Assembly (NCBI GenBank): GCA_019925095.2
Contig: CM034392.1
Location: 23,223,887 to 23,287,886 of the forward strand
Origin: Dendrolimus kikuchii
Taxonomy: Eukaryota > Arthropoda > Insecta > Lepidoptera > Lasiocampidae
DNA length: 64,000 bases
Direction: 5' to 3'
Shown here: one piece after another, positions 45,788 to 58,800 of the stretch
How positions within the stretch are numbered: the stretch's first letter is position 1
Layout: each line of letters opens with the position of its first letter
Program-made: the position numbers and the translations under genes
The notes under the pieces: generated by a model
Told to the model about the DNA's origin: nothing
Database searches by the model: none
Seen by the model: only the letters and a program-made list of their open reading frames with translations

Positions 45788-46360
45788 TATATTATAATGA
45801 TATGCAACGTCACGAAATTTAGAATCCCTCCCACCCCTTGTCATACTTTCTTTCACTTCTACTGCGCGTGAACTGCACACACACCCAGTTTTTTTTAGAG
45901 CAGGACGTCTGCTGGAGCCTCTAGTATTATTATAAATAAATAGCAACTTACTTGCATTCTTAGTTCCTGTAGGCATGACTTTTATGTTAAAAGTGTGTCA
46001 AGGCGTTTAATATCTATAATAAGTATTACAGACTGATATGTATAGTGTATTGAATAAAAGGAAGGTGGTGACAAAAGGCTAACTGCTTATCAGGGCAATT
46101 ACATTACAACCTAGATAACATACAGAATACCTACTTTATAGTTTATTATACTTTTCGATTGGTAGAGAAAATTCGTAAAATTTCAATAAACACAAACATT
46201 TTATGGTTCCGTAACCATTTTAGAAAAATAGAAACTATATATACTGTTATATTCGTCTGCATATCTGTATTATAATGTTGCAGAATCTTTTTCTGATATT
46301 ACTGAATCTATATGGATGAAATTTGACAAGAGGATGTATTTTTGTATGTTGCTATACACC

Positions 46361-46573
46361 GATATAATGATATTGCGTATCTATCTAATGATATCGCGCA
46401 TCTATCTAATGATATCGCGCATCTATCTAATGATATCGCGCATCTATCTAATGATATCGCGCATCTAACTAATGATATAGCGCATCTAATGATATCGCGC
46501 ATCTATCTAATAATATCGCTCATCTATCTAATGATATCGCGCATCTATCGAATGATAGCGCGTCTCTATGTAA
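46361..46573. repeat. 21-bp minisatellite, about 10 units
   Basis: The unit is approximately TGATATCGCGCATCTATCTAA, perfect in the first units and decaying at the right (a 12-bp short unit near 46477, then substitutions). Because 21 is a multiple of 3, both strands stay open and give false ORFs (NDIAHLS repeats). It lies about 320 bp beyond the carrier 3 stop. Confidence 0.9.
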
Positions 46574-46895
46574 GGATAACCGTATAACACCGTACGGCTA
46601 ATCTACGATGCGGCCGCAACGTTGTGTGATTATAGAAATGAGGCTACAATTTTATCGCTTCCCGTCAACCGGACAGACGGCTGAATGTATTGCGGCTAAC
46701 CGCTTAGTACGCGGAGGCGTTAGTACGTATGCTCACATCTAACTTTAGAAATTGTGTTATAAAAATATACTGATACAATTCGAACTTCTTCATCAACTTC
46801 AAAAAAAAGCCACTTTCATTTTTATATATTAGTTCAAATGGTGGAAGAAATCCACCACTTAAGGTGTGAAGAAAATGGAATTCACAAATGTATTT

Positions 46896-49800
46896 TTAGG
46901 TATTTTTATTTTTATCCAGTAACATATTGTTCAACATATCCCAAATAACCAAAGATAGAGTTGTGTGCGGTGCTATCCTTAAATAAAGAGGTCCTAATCC
47001 TTTGTAGAGTCCATATAGCCCTTCGGTTTTATATATTTTTGTAAGACAATCTAGTACACCCGTGTAGAGTAGGCCGCCTGGCGACGCCGTGCCTGGAATT
47101 ATACAATATTCAAATAAATTACACAGGATTACAATAAAAAAAACGTGGTCTATACTTTTGACCAGACCCATCTATTCTTTTTTTTGCTCAAGTTGGCTAG
47201 GCACGATTTGTGCATTTAGCCAGAGTCACGTGGTAAATGGTTATTTGACTATATTAAACGAGTGAAACAAATCACGAAAAAATACAAAATTATACGAAAA
47301 ATTTGGAAAACATGTATCAGAATCTTTATTATATATAAAAATGTATGTTTGTCTGTATGTCCTTTATAGAATCGTAAACTATACATTTGATCATGTGATG
47401 ATCTTTAGCAAAGTTGTTGTGCACGAGCCAAAGATGGTTTCCGAGTTGGTTCACAATTGGACCCGATAGGTGGCGCTACTGTCGGCATATCGATTGAAGA
47501 TTTTCTGGGCAGGACGATGTCTGCCGGGACAGCTAGTAATTAATAAAAATATACATACAACTAAAATTAAAGCTTTATTTGGTTATTTACACTTCCAATA
47601 AATGAATTTAATAACATCTATTCTTATGTATTTCTGAGGTCAGTTGGGTCCATAGATCCTCAACATTTTGAGGGTGTATGGACCAAACTGATTCCAGATT
47701 CGGATGCAGAGCATTAAAATACATAAGAACAGATAGGTCTGGTCCAAAATACGGACCACTTTTCTTTTTATGGCCAGTGTTATCAATATAATAATATATA
47801 TAATAATTCAAGACTAATAAATATTTCTTATCTCTCTATATTTATTTTGGAAGTCGTGGTAGCGTAATGGCTTGTGCACGCGTCTCAAACTGAGGTCGAA
47901 TCCTGACCGAAAGTCATGCACCACTTAGACAGTTTTCTGATTTAATATACATATTGTTATATAATCATTTATTTATTTTTTAAGGCGGGGGAAATGCATT
48001 TCGCACAGTACCGGGTCCTTTGCTAGGGATTAGACCATAGTCGATCATGGGGGCATTCCCAAGGGGGCAATCCAAACATTAATCGGCCGGTTTGTGTGGA
48101 GACTCGAGTACTCAATACTCCACTAAAACCAACCTCCTCCCATGTGCTCCGCGCTTATGGCAGGAAGAGCGTGAGACTTAGAACATAGTTACGCCCACGC
48201 ATTGTTACATTACAATTTTTTTTTATTATTAAGGCGGGGGAAATGCTATTTACGCACAATACTGGGTCCTTTGCAAGGGATTAGACCATAGTTGATCATG
48301 AAGGCTTTCCCCTTTGATAAGGGGCAATCCGAACAATAATCAAGCCAGCTTGTGTGGAGACTTAGAGAAGTTGCACGGGCAACAACCACTACCCACGAAA
48401 ACCACCCTCCTCCGATGGGCCCCGCGCTTTTTATGTAGGAAAGGCTGAGACTTAGAACGTAGTTACGCCCAGTCCATTGTTACATTAGCATGTGCTAACA
48501 ACGGTGAAGGAAAACATCGCGATGAAAGCTGCACATCGAGATAACCGATGTGTCAAATGATGTGATGTGTTCGTCCCCCTGTAGTGAGAGGCCCGAGCCC
48601 AGCAGTGGGAGGTTTATGGGCTGTTATTATTATTTATATACTAGGATATGCCCACGACTACGTCCACGCTTGAATTGAAATACTCGCAGGATTCTCGTTA
48701 CACAAAGTACCGTAGCATTTAAAATAGAATATCAGCTATGGTTTTAGTGAAAACTGTGTCGGAAAAACTAATTTTTACGCACCCGAACAATTACGACCCG
48801 CCCCCGGGAAAATTCCCGCGGGATTACCGGGATAAAAAATATCATACTTTTTATTACATAAAATTTGATGTCGATCAGTAAAAAAATCACATTAGAAATC
48901 GATTTAGTTAAATCTGGCCATTTTAAATTGTTCTTAGAAAAATTCCCGCGTATAGTTTTTACATGAATCCCAAACAAACAGACACAAGAAATTCATAAAT
49001 ATTATTTTCGTGCTATACAAACAAGATTTTTGCAATAAATTACACTATTTAATGTTGTTTAAATGTTAGACAACTTAAATTACATCTAACATTAGATAAA
49101 TTAACTAACGGTAGACAATCTTATCTATATATACATACTAATATATAGAGTTGAAGAGTTTGTTTGTTTGCTTGAACGCGCTAATCTCCGGAACTACTGG
49201 TCTGTTTTGAAAAATTCTTTCAGTGTTAGATAGCCCATTTATCGAGGAGGGCTATAGGTTATCATCACGCTAAGACCAATAGGAGCGGAGCACCAATGAA
49301 GAATGTTTCGGAATCGGGGGATTTTTAACTTACTTTTTTTTAAACTATTCCACGCGGACGAAGTCGCGGGCAGAAACTAGTGTTTTATATACTTAAATCA
49401 TCTATGACTCAATTTAACAAAAATTTATCAAAAAATTTATCTTGTAAGAAAAATAAGCTATACATATAAATATTTATTCATTTGCCTTAGTACTCGTTCT
49501 TTATAAGTACAACTAGCGGCCCGGCGCGGTTTCACCCGCGCTCTGTCCCGCTCCCGGGGTATATAGCGTCATGATATATCGCCTATGACACTCCCTGTAG
49601 CTTTAGCTACGTAGCTTTCGAAAAGCAAAAGAATTTTTTAAATCGGTTTAGTAAACCCAGAGATTACCCCCTACAACGTCACAAACTCACAAACTTTACC
49701 ACTTTATAATATTAGTATAGATGTACTCTTTGGTACTGGTTAAAAATTTGACATATGCCCCATACAAGCGCAGCCTTTCTACTAATGGTGCGGCGAGTGA

Positions 49801-52800
49801 ATGAATTGTAAGATATAAGAGCAAGCAATAAAGCCCCCATCACCATGAAAACACAAAAGCAACATCCATAAATTACCCTGATTATAAAGCCGTGTATTCA
49901 CAACATCCAGTGGGGTTTCAACAATCACAACCAGCACACTGCTAAACAAACTTGCGCTGAACGCAAGCATAGCCGGCGAACTCTCACAGTAGCCATGGGA
50001 CCGCAGGACCTCTTTCATTCTGTAAGTTTGCAAATATCATTACCCTGATTGTACATCCTGACGGTGGTGACGTCGAGTGGGCATATCATAACCGCCACAA
50101 CCACACCGCTAACTGCGCTGGCGCAGAAAGCTAGGCCGACCTTCGTATTCTGGCATATACCGTGTCCCAGTAATGCTTCTTTAGCTCTGGGAGGAAAATT
50201 ACTATTATATTATACAATATTTTTTTTTAATTTTTTTATTGCAGGAGATCAGCAGACAGGCAGACGGCCCACTTGACAGAAAGCGGTTACCATCGCCTAT
50301 GGACATTTGCAACACCAAAGTTGCTACAAATGCGCTGCTGGTCTCTTAAGGGAGACTGGAACCTGGTCACTAATGCCGGAACACAACTCAGGGTTGTTAT
50401 GGCGACATACTTTAGACCAGGGGTGGTAGCCATCCAGTCGGGCAAATGCCCTACCACCTGGCTGTGGGTTGTTTTGTCGCCTCTTACGACAGGCCGCCCG
50501 GCCGCAGAAAATTGTATTCTTTCTCCGTTCCTGCACGGATGCCAATCGCACGCTCCTATATCTTGCGCTATTCATTTAGTTAAATTTTGACATTAGTTGT
50601 ATGGATCTTAAGTCAAATTTTAATCGATTATAGATCAAATGGACGGTCGGCAAGATATAGGATATTATCCGTGCAGGAACGGAGAAAGAATACAATTTCT
50701 TGTGACCGGGCGGCCTGTCGTAAGAAGCGTACTCATGCCACCTAATTTAAATATTTGTTCATTGTTAATTATTAAGGCGACATAACTAAGTCGTGGCTAA
50801 GCCTTTAGGAAGTTTAAGAAAAACATGGAAAATCTTAATGGTATTATTATAAGTGCGAAAGTAACTCTGTCTGCCTGCGACGCTTCCCCAGAAAAACCTA
50901 AATATGTGTGGAACTTTTTATCCCGAAATATGGTAGTGATACGAAATATTTTCAGTGCAAATAGCGCCTGAATAAAAATTTTACGCAATGTAACTGATGT
51001 GAATGCATGCTCTCAAAATAAACTAGGGTTAGAGTCAGTGTTTGACCCGCGGTGAAGGCACGGAGAAATCCAAGGTATATAGTAATAAAAAGTAAAGTAA
51101 ACAGTGAAATGTTAACTCCACGTTTTCGGGGTCTATTTTTCCGAAAATTGAACCTTCGGACGAACGGAACGGCTTCGAATGTCGTAAAAATTTGTTCCCC
51201 TCTAACTTTTGAATCTTTGAATATAGGCATCTTGAAATGAATTGAAACTATAAAACAGGGTGTACAAATTATACTAGTTTCGTCTCACAATGCCAATGAA
51301 ACAAAACAACATACGCTGAAAAAGTAGTGAGCTGTGCGGCGCTGCCAACCGCCAGCCTCGTGCAAGTCGCTGAGACGCCGGCGAAAAATCCTCTCATGCC
51401 TTCAGTTTTATAGATCGTGACGAAACCGTCGCACATTCCTGCAATTGTTATTACAAGCTTTTATTTAACTTGCAATGGATGTACCTATGTATGTATGTAT
51501 CATGTATGTAACTTCGGGTGGAATCTTGCAAGTTAAATTTGACCAACTTCCCGGTTTCCGATTGCGCTGAAATTTTGCACGCATATGTATATCGCGTGAC
51601 GGAGTCGGAATGTGGCCATAGGAACTCCTGTACTAAACAATATAGACCCGTCGTTTTCGGGCTCGTTTTACTTGTCTTAGCTAGCACTTTGCTGCTACAT
51701 GATATCCAGGATCTCAAAAGCTTGTATTTAAAAACCTTTTTAAAAAAGCTTATTAGTTAATCACTTAAGGATTATTTTAACGGTCCAGCCGGGCATGAAA
51801 ACGGTACGCTCGTGCTGGCGTGTACGCGAATATCAACTTTTTTAATAGTCATTTAATCGACCCACCTATTGACATGGCTCGTTATGAGCGTTGTGATCGA
51901 AAATGATGACGTCATTAGTGACGTTTTCACCACGACCACAACGACCGCGGTCGCCGTGTGGAACGGCTTGCTCATTTGAATAATTTAGGTTTAAATTTGT
52001 ATATTAAAACTAAATTAATGTACACTAGTCGCGAAAACTTATATTGTTTTTTTTAATAAATGGGCAATTAAAAAGCTATATGAATAAATTCTTGAAACCG
52101 CATCAACCGAACGTCTTCCGAGCGCGATAACATGTCTATGATAATTTCTCATAACAGCTAATCGTAGCTTCGTAGTCACAACGTGTGAGAAATTATCGTA
52201 GTGACGTCACACGCGCGCTCACGTGCGGTTTCCAGAATTTATTTTTAAATTTGATATATTATAACTTTTTAATTATAGCGAAAAAAATTAAATAAAAATA
52301 GTTTGTTATGAACCTTACAAGTTTCAATTTAAGTATTATAAAAGAAATGATTGAAGTAGTTAATTTCGCTGACTGTCCAAGATCCCTGACGGGAACTATA
52401 CCGGGTAAGTACCAAACGTCTTTAAATATACATACATACATACATAACTTCACGCCAGTTCCCTTGCGGGGTAGGCACGAACAACAGAGTGCCATTTAGG
52501 CTTATTCTTATACACCTCACTTGCCTCTTTGACATTCATAACTTTTGTCATGCAAGCTCGTCTGTTCTTAAGGCTCCTGACATCACCTTCTGCTAGTACA
52601 CGATCAATTTGATCATGGAAGGTGTGTCTTGGCCTTCCACGACTTCTGCATCCATCCACTTTTGCATTGTATATCTGTTTAGTCATTCTTTCATCATGCA
52701 TTCTTTTCACATGCCCGAACCACCGGAGCATTCCTTTCCTTACCTTCACCCCGACACTCTCTTTCAGACCAACTCTCTTTCTTACTTCGGTATTACGAAC

Positions 52801-55800
52801 GCGGTCCGCGAGCGTCACTCCGCAGATTTTGCGCAGTGCTCGCATCTCGACCGCGTTTACTCTACTTTCATGCTCTTTCTTCCATACCCAACTGTCGCTT
52901 CCATACGTGAGCGTAGGTACCAGCACCGCGTTGTGTACGGCGAGCTGGGCCTTCTGGCTGAGGTTCTTAGCGCCTTTAAATATACCTACCATTATACCTG
53001 TGTTGCCTGCCAACAGCTATACTAGGATGGGCGGCCGCTTGTATTCTGGTCTTTAGCACTGAAGCCGGGTTGGCTGCGATACCGCTCATGATGCCGCTTG
53101 CACTCGACCAGAATATAGATTTGTTTATGCTCACTTCCCCGTTTTTGTTCTTTGTCCAGCCTTGAGACTCTGCTATGTGGTACATACCTAATCTAGAAAT
53201 TAACATGTAAGTAACATTATTTTTCATGAAAAAAAATCTTTCTGAATTTATGGTAAAAAGCATCTACCTACAATGGGCAGTTTTTTTAAGTTCTTCTTTC
53301 GAGTTATAATTAAAAATGTACTACAAAGGTTCGCCTCCGCCCTTATTCTCAAAATATATCAAACGAGTTTTAAAAAATCAGAAATATTTCTGCTTGATTT
53401 TAATTTTGAACGAAATTGTAGGTAGGTCATAAATACTTAATGATTTTTGCAAGTCTTTATTATTTTGTAAAAAAAATGATTGTCTTTATTTCTTTTATTA
53501 ACAAGTCTACGGACTCGAGTTCCGTACCCTTTTTTACAACTTAATTTCGAAGATTTTTTAGAATTTATACACGCTTCTTGATTATTTTTGTTTTTGTGTG
53601 TGACATTTATTCAATGATATTTGTGTTGTGGTGTATGTACCTTACGAAAAACTTAGTATATTAATTTATTCTAATTTTAATACTAACCTTATACTAATGT
53701 AGAGTGTATCTGTTACATGCTGGTGTTGTGAGAAAGTGCATGTGCAGTGTGTGCCTTATGTCTATACCTATATATATACATAATAATCTACCTGTCCCAG
53801 CAGACTTTGTTCTGCCCTGAAGAAATAAAATGTAGAACCCGATTTCAGCGCTACCTACCGGGTCCAAATGTAAGCTATCCTATCTTTCAAGTCGGATCAA
53901 ACTGCACACGTTGTGCAAATTTGATTAAAATCGATTAAGTAGTTTAGGAGTCCTTCGCGGACAAACAACATACATACATACATTACTTCACGCGAGTTCC
54001 CTTGCGGGGTAGGCACGAACAACAGAGTGCCATTTAGGCTTAGTCTTACACACCTCACTTGCCTCTTTGACATTCATAACTCTTGTCATGCAAGCTCGTC
54101 TGTTCTTAAGGCTTCTGACATCACCTTCTGCTAGTACACGATCAATTTGATCATGGAAGGTGTGTCGTGGCCTTCCACGACTTCTGCATCCATCCACTTT
54201 TGCATTGTATATCTGTTTAGTCATTCTTTCATCATGCATTCTTTCCACATGCCCGAACCACCGGAGCATTCCTTTCCTTACCTTCACCCCGACACTCTCT
54301 TTCAGACCAACTCTCTTTCTTATTTCGGTATTACGAACGCGGTCCGCGAGCGTCACTCCGCAGATTTTGCGCAGTGCTCGCATCTCGACCGCGTTTACTC
54401 TACTTTCATGCTCTTTCTTCCATACCCAACTCTCGCTTCCATATGTGAGCGTAGGTACCAGCACCGCGTTGTGTACGGCGAGCTGGGCCTTCTGGCTGAG
54501 GTTCTTAGCGCCTAGAAGTTTACCTAACGCTCCATTTAAACTATTCCCCAAATTCACTCTTCTTTCTATATCAGCGGTGTACCTTCCATCCCTGCTAAAA
54601 GCACATCCAAGATATACAAACTCATTCACTTGCTCCAGCATAACATCATCGACCATTATCCTTGCATTCGTTCTGGTTTCTTCTCTTACAAACACCATAA
54701 CCTTTGTTTTCTTCGCATTCAAGTGTAAGCCTCTCGCCTGACAGTCATCTTTCATCATTGTGACTAGTGTTTGCAGTTCTGAGGGCGATTCGGCTAAAAG
54801 CACGGCATCATCCGCATAAAGCAAGGTGCTTACAACTAGATCACTCATCCGCACCCCAACATCTATCAATCTTATTCTCTGGAGACAATCGTCCAGATAT
54901 AGGATGAACAGCAAAGCCGACGGCACGCAGCCCTGGCGGACGCCAATATTGACGTCAAACCAGGGCAACAGGCTGCCTTCCACTCGCACGCATGCCATAC
55001 AGCCCTCGTAAGCGGAATGCACAGCACGCATCAATTGGCCATTAATCCCATATCCGGGCAATATGTCCCAGAGGTCCTTCCGCACAACCCTGTCAAATGC
55101 TTTCTCTAGATCCACAAAACCGCAGAAAACCTTCCGGCCCATAGCCAGCTGCTTCTCTACGATATTGCGGAGAGAGAAAACTTGATCCATACACCCCCTT
55201 CCATTTCTGAAACCACCTTGTACATCCCACAGTAATCCATCGGATACAACTCTCATGCTCTTTTCAATAATCTTCGCATACACTTTAGATGCTGTGCTGA
55301 TCAAACTGATGGTCCTGTAGCTGGCGCACTCCATACGTGACCCCTTGCCTTTATACAAGGGCACGATGACAGCGCGCCTCCAGTCCTTGGGAACCTTTCC
55401 CGTCCTCCAGCACAAGTTGCATAAGGTCAGGAAAGCGTCCCGGACGCAGGTTCCACCATATTTGATCATCTCAGCAGACACGCTATCGATTCCTAGTGCC
55501 TTTCCATTTTTCAGACTTCTTATCGACCATTCGATCTCTTCCAAAGTGATCTCGGATGCTGACTTCTCGGAGTCGGTCACAGACTCAGTCGTGGTGCCAG
55601 CATCCGGGATATTATCATACATTTCTCTAAAATATTCACTCCATCGCGCTAACGCATCGCGGACAAACAACGTGACACGTAATTTATATATATTAGGACA
55701 TTATAACATGATTGTTGATAATTCTATATATTATGTATGTTTATATTTTCACAATTTCTAAGGTAGTAGTTTATTTTATTAATAGAGTTATTTTGAATAT

Positions 55801-58800
55801 TATACATGCAAAAATTAATAATATACGTTGTGCAGGTAGGCACCGCCGTGCTTCCATGTAACAAGCCGGACAAATATCATCAAAACTTAAAACATTACAT
55901 TTTTATATAGTCAATAGCTTCTGTCCGCGACTTCGTCCGCGTGGAATAGTTAAAAAAATTAAGTTAAGAAACCCCCCCGATTTTGAAACTTTCTTCATTG
56001 GTGCTCCGCTCCTATTGGTCTTAGCGTGATGATATATAGCCTATAGCCTTCCTCGATAAATGGGTTATCTAACACTGAAAGAATTTTTCAAATCAGTCCA
56101 GTAGTTCCTGAGATTATCGAGCAAACAAACAAACTCTTCAGATTTATATATTAGTATAAGATAGTATAAAATATAACAATCTTGAGATATATTTTCAATG
56201 TTGGATTGAATAAGACATCTTATTCGCAATGTAAATACAGAGGAATCCTCCACGCGTGATTTCGGCTCGGACAAGGCCACTTGTTTCCTTTATATATCGA
56301 ACCCTAGAACTGGTTTTAATTATACAAATATACATATCAAATATTCATTCAAGGTGAATGCCCTAAACATGTGGACTTGCCTAAAGTGGAATCAACCTTA
56401 ACCTTGATGTCAGTCCGGAACTTACAAGTAGGTTTTTATCTGCGTGAAATCAACACAAAATAATCACTACTTCTAAATATATTAAAAATAATCAATTTAA
56501 ACATTACATTTATTAGCGTTAGTCGCTTTGAGTTTTTTATAATCTTTTACACAGCGTTAGCTCATAGCTTCTAAAAAATGTACAACTCTTTTTCTACGTA
56601 TTGTTTATAGTTAACCTGTTTTATCCTGGCGATTCTGGCAGGATATGAGGACAAAGTTATGAATTTTTTGTATTAACATCGATCCAACACACACGTGTGT
56701 AAATTTTCATACTAATGGAATGTTTTGACACTGGTGAAAAATACATCGGGGTGTCATCCATAAATCACGTCACACGTCAGGTGTGTCGATGAAGGTTTAC
56801 ATTGTGTGACAAGGGGTGGGAGGGTTCCTAAATTTCGTGACGTCACATTTCGAATTGTAGTATATTTAAGCGTTAAAGATGAAATTTGACCTATTAACGA
56901 AAACTTCAAAATATTTCCAACTCTGTATGAGTATAGTGTTTACATTATTAAATAATAATTTAAATGGAAATAAAACTGTTTACGGAACTGCTGTTTTAAT
57001 TTAATAATTTCTCAATGTAAAATTCGTGTGATGTAATTTGTGGATAGTCGCTTGTATAAATTCGTTACCTACCGATTCTCTCCGACACCTCTTCTGTTAT
57101 TACTTTATACCCAAGATCTAAGATAGAGGCTCATAGAGGAAGTTTCGCTAACATAGTCTAGTTGACAATAAAAAAAAATTGTTTGAAGAGAGAGCGACGT
57201 AATTATATTCCTTATACATTATCAGGGCTGGGCAAAATACATGGTTTCCTTTAATTGAAATACAAATTACAAAATACTGTCTCGCATGTATTTAAAATAC
57301 GAAATACAAAATACTTTTAAGTCGGGTATTTGAAATATAAAATACAAAATACAGCGTTTCAACTATATGTATTTAAAATACAAATACAAATTACAAAATA
57401 CCGTCAGTTGTTAGTTTATGTAAATAAAATACTTACAAAAAATCAAATAATAATTATTATTAGGTCCTTGCCTATGTAACTGCCGTTTTTTCTAAAATAA
57501 GTTAACCTAATTTTATTATATTTTTTTTTATTCTAATCTCCGCGGCCTTGAAGATAGAGATATTTCCGTCTTGTTCTTCTTCTCCGTCGTCACACTCTTG
57601 GCAGAGTGGTCGTGGTCCTCATGACAGGGGTGGTGGCAAGCTTCACAATTCGTCGCCATTTCCATCTTGTAGGTACGCGTAGATTTTGGTGGTTCCACCT
57701 GGATCTATGCGTGCTTATATCGGTCCCATGGCAAGGAATGCGCAAGGACTGAAACAGCTCGCTTTTTTGAACTCGTTCATGAGGTGACCGACAAAGTTTT
57801 TGGGCAGTATCCTTTTGCAGAGGTAATCATACTCGAGAATTTTTATGCTCATTACGCTGAGTGGTTGGGTTCCCCGCGAGCTGATCTGTCAGGGACTACT
57901 GCCTACGAAATTGCTTTCGCCAAAGGATTCACTCAGGTGATTACGGAGTTTACCCGAATACCGGATAGAGTGGATCATGAGTCTTCTTTGCTGGATCTTC
58001 CGCTGACCACACAACCGGAGAACTACCAGATCTCCATCAGTGCTCCACTGGGAACCTCTGATCATTGTCTGGTATCTTTGGTGGTGCCCCTTTCTATTCC
58101 CGATCGGACTCGTCCCGCTGGACGACGGAAGGTGTGGTGATACAGGTTAGCAGATTGGGATGGACTCCGTGAATTCTATGCATCCTACCTATGGAGGCAG
58201 TTATGTTTCTCGTCGGAAGCTTCTGATCCAAGCACAGACTGGATCGCCGATGTAGTACTGCAGCGAATAGCATGTTTAATTCCAAACTCAACTGTACCTA
58301 TCGGTGGTACGAGTAAACCACAATGGTTCAATAAGTACAGCAGTGAAGCTGTAAAGCTAAAGAAACAGGCTTATCCAGCCTGGACTGCAGCGCGGGCTCG
58401 TCAGACTCCAAGTTCCTCTGACCTGAAAAAGTGATAAAATGCCGCCCCCAGGTCCCTCAAAAAACAGCTCGCAAGAGCAGAATTCGATCACATCGGCAGA
58501 ATTGGTGAGCGCCTCTCTAGCTACTCTTCTGGGACTAGAGCTTTTTGGGCCCTCACCAAAGCTGTCCAAGGAAACTTTTGTCGGGCGTCTCTTCCACCTC
58601 TGCGCACAGTGGACGACCGTCTGGTACACGCCGCCAAAGATAAAGTCAATCTTCTGGATGAAAACTTTGCGACCCATTCAACTCTTGAGACAGAAGAAAC
58701 TCCACCTACAATCCCTGAGTGTGAGTCTAGAATGTCGGAGGTGCGCTTTACTCAAAAAGCAGTCCGATGTGCTCTCCTTTCCCTCGACGTCAAAAAGTCT

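Noticed and set aside
46361..46573. CRISPR-like array
   Set aside because: There are no spacers: units are directly contiguous, and the genome is eukaryotic.
46308..46587. Repeat proteins (NDIAHLS / DRCAISL units) on both strands
   Set aside because: A 21-bp tandem repeat is open in several frames on both strands; the pattern is explained by the DNA repeat.
47852..47930. Functional tRNA gene
   Set aside because: A and B boxes are approximate and the acceptor stem does not close; more likely a tRNA-derived SINE head.
52609..53056. Plus-strand ORFs of 138 and 144 aa antisense to the RTE copies (also 54147-54741)
   Set aside because: They are shadows of the minus-strand reverse transcriptase; both copies show them only because the DNA is nearly identical.
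53029..53263. ATG upstream of carrier 3 exon 2 as an independent start
   Set aside because: The upstream codons (MLFTINSERFFF...) are intron sequence; a clean acceptor precedes RLGMYHIAES, matching the paralogues.
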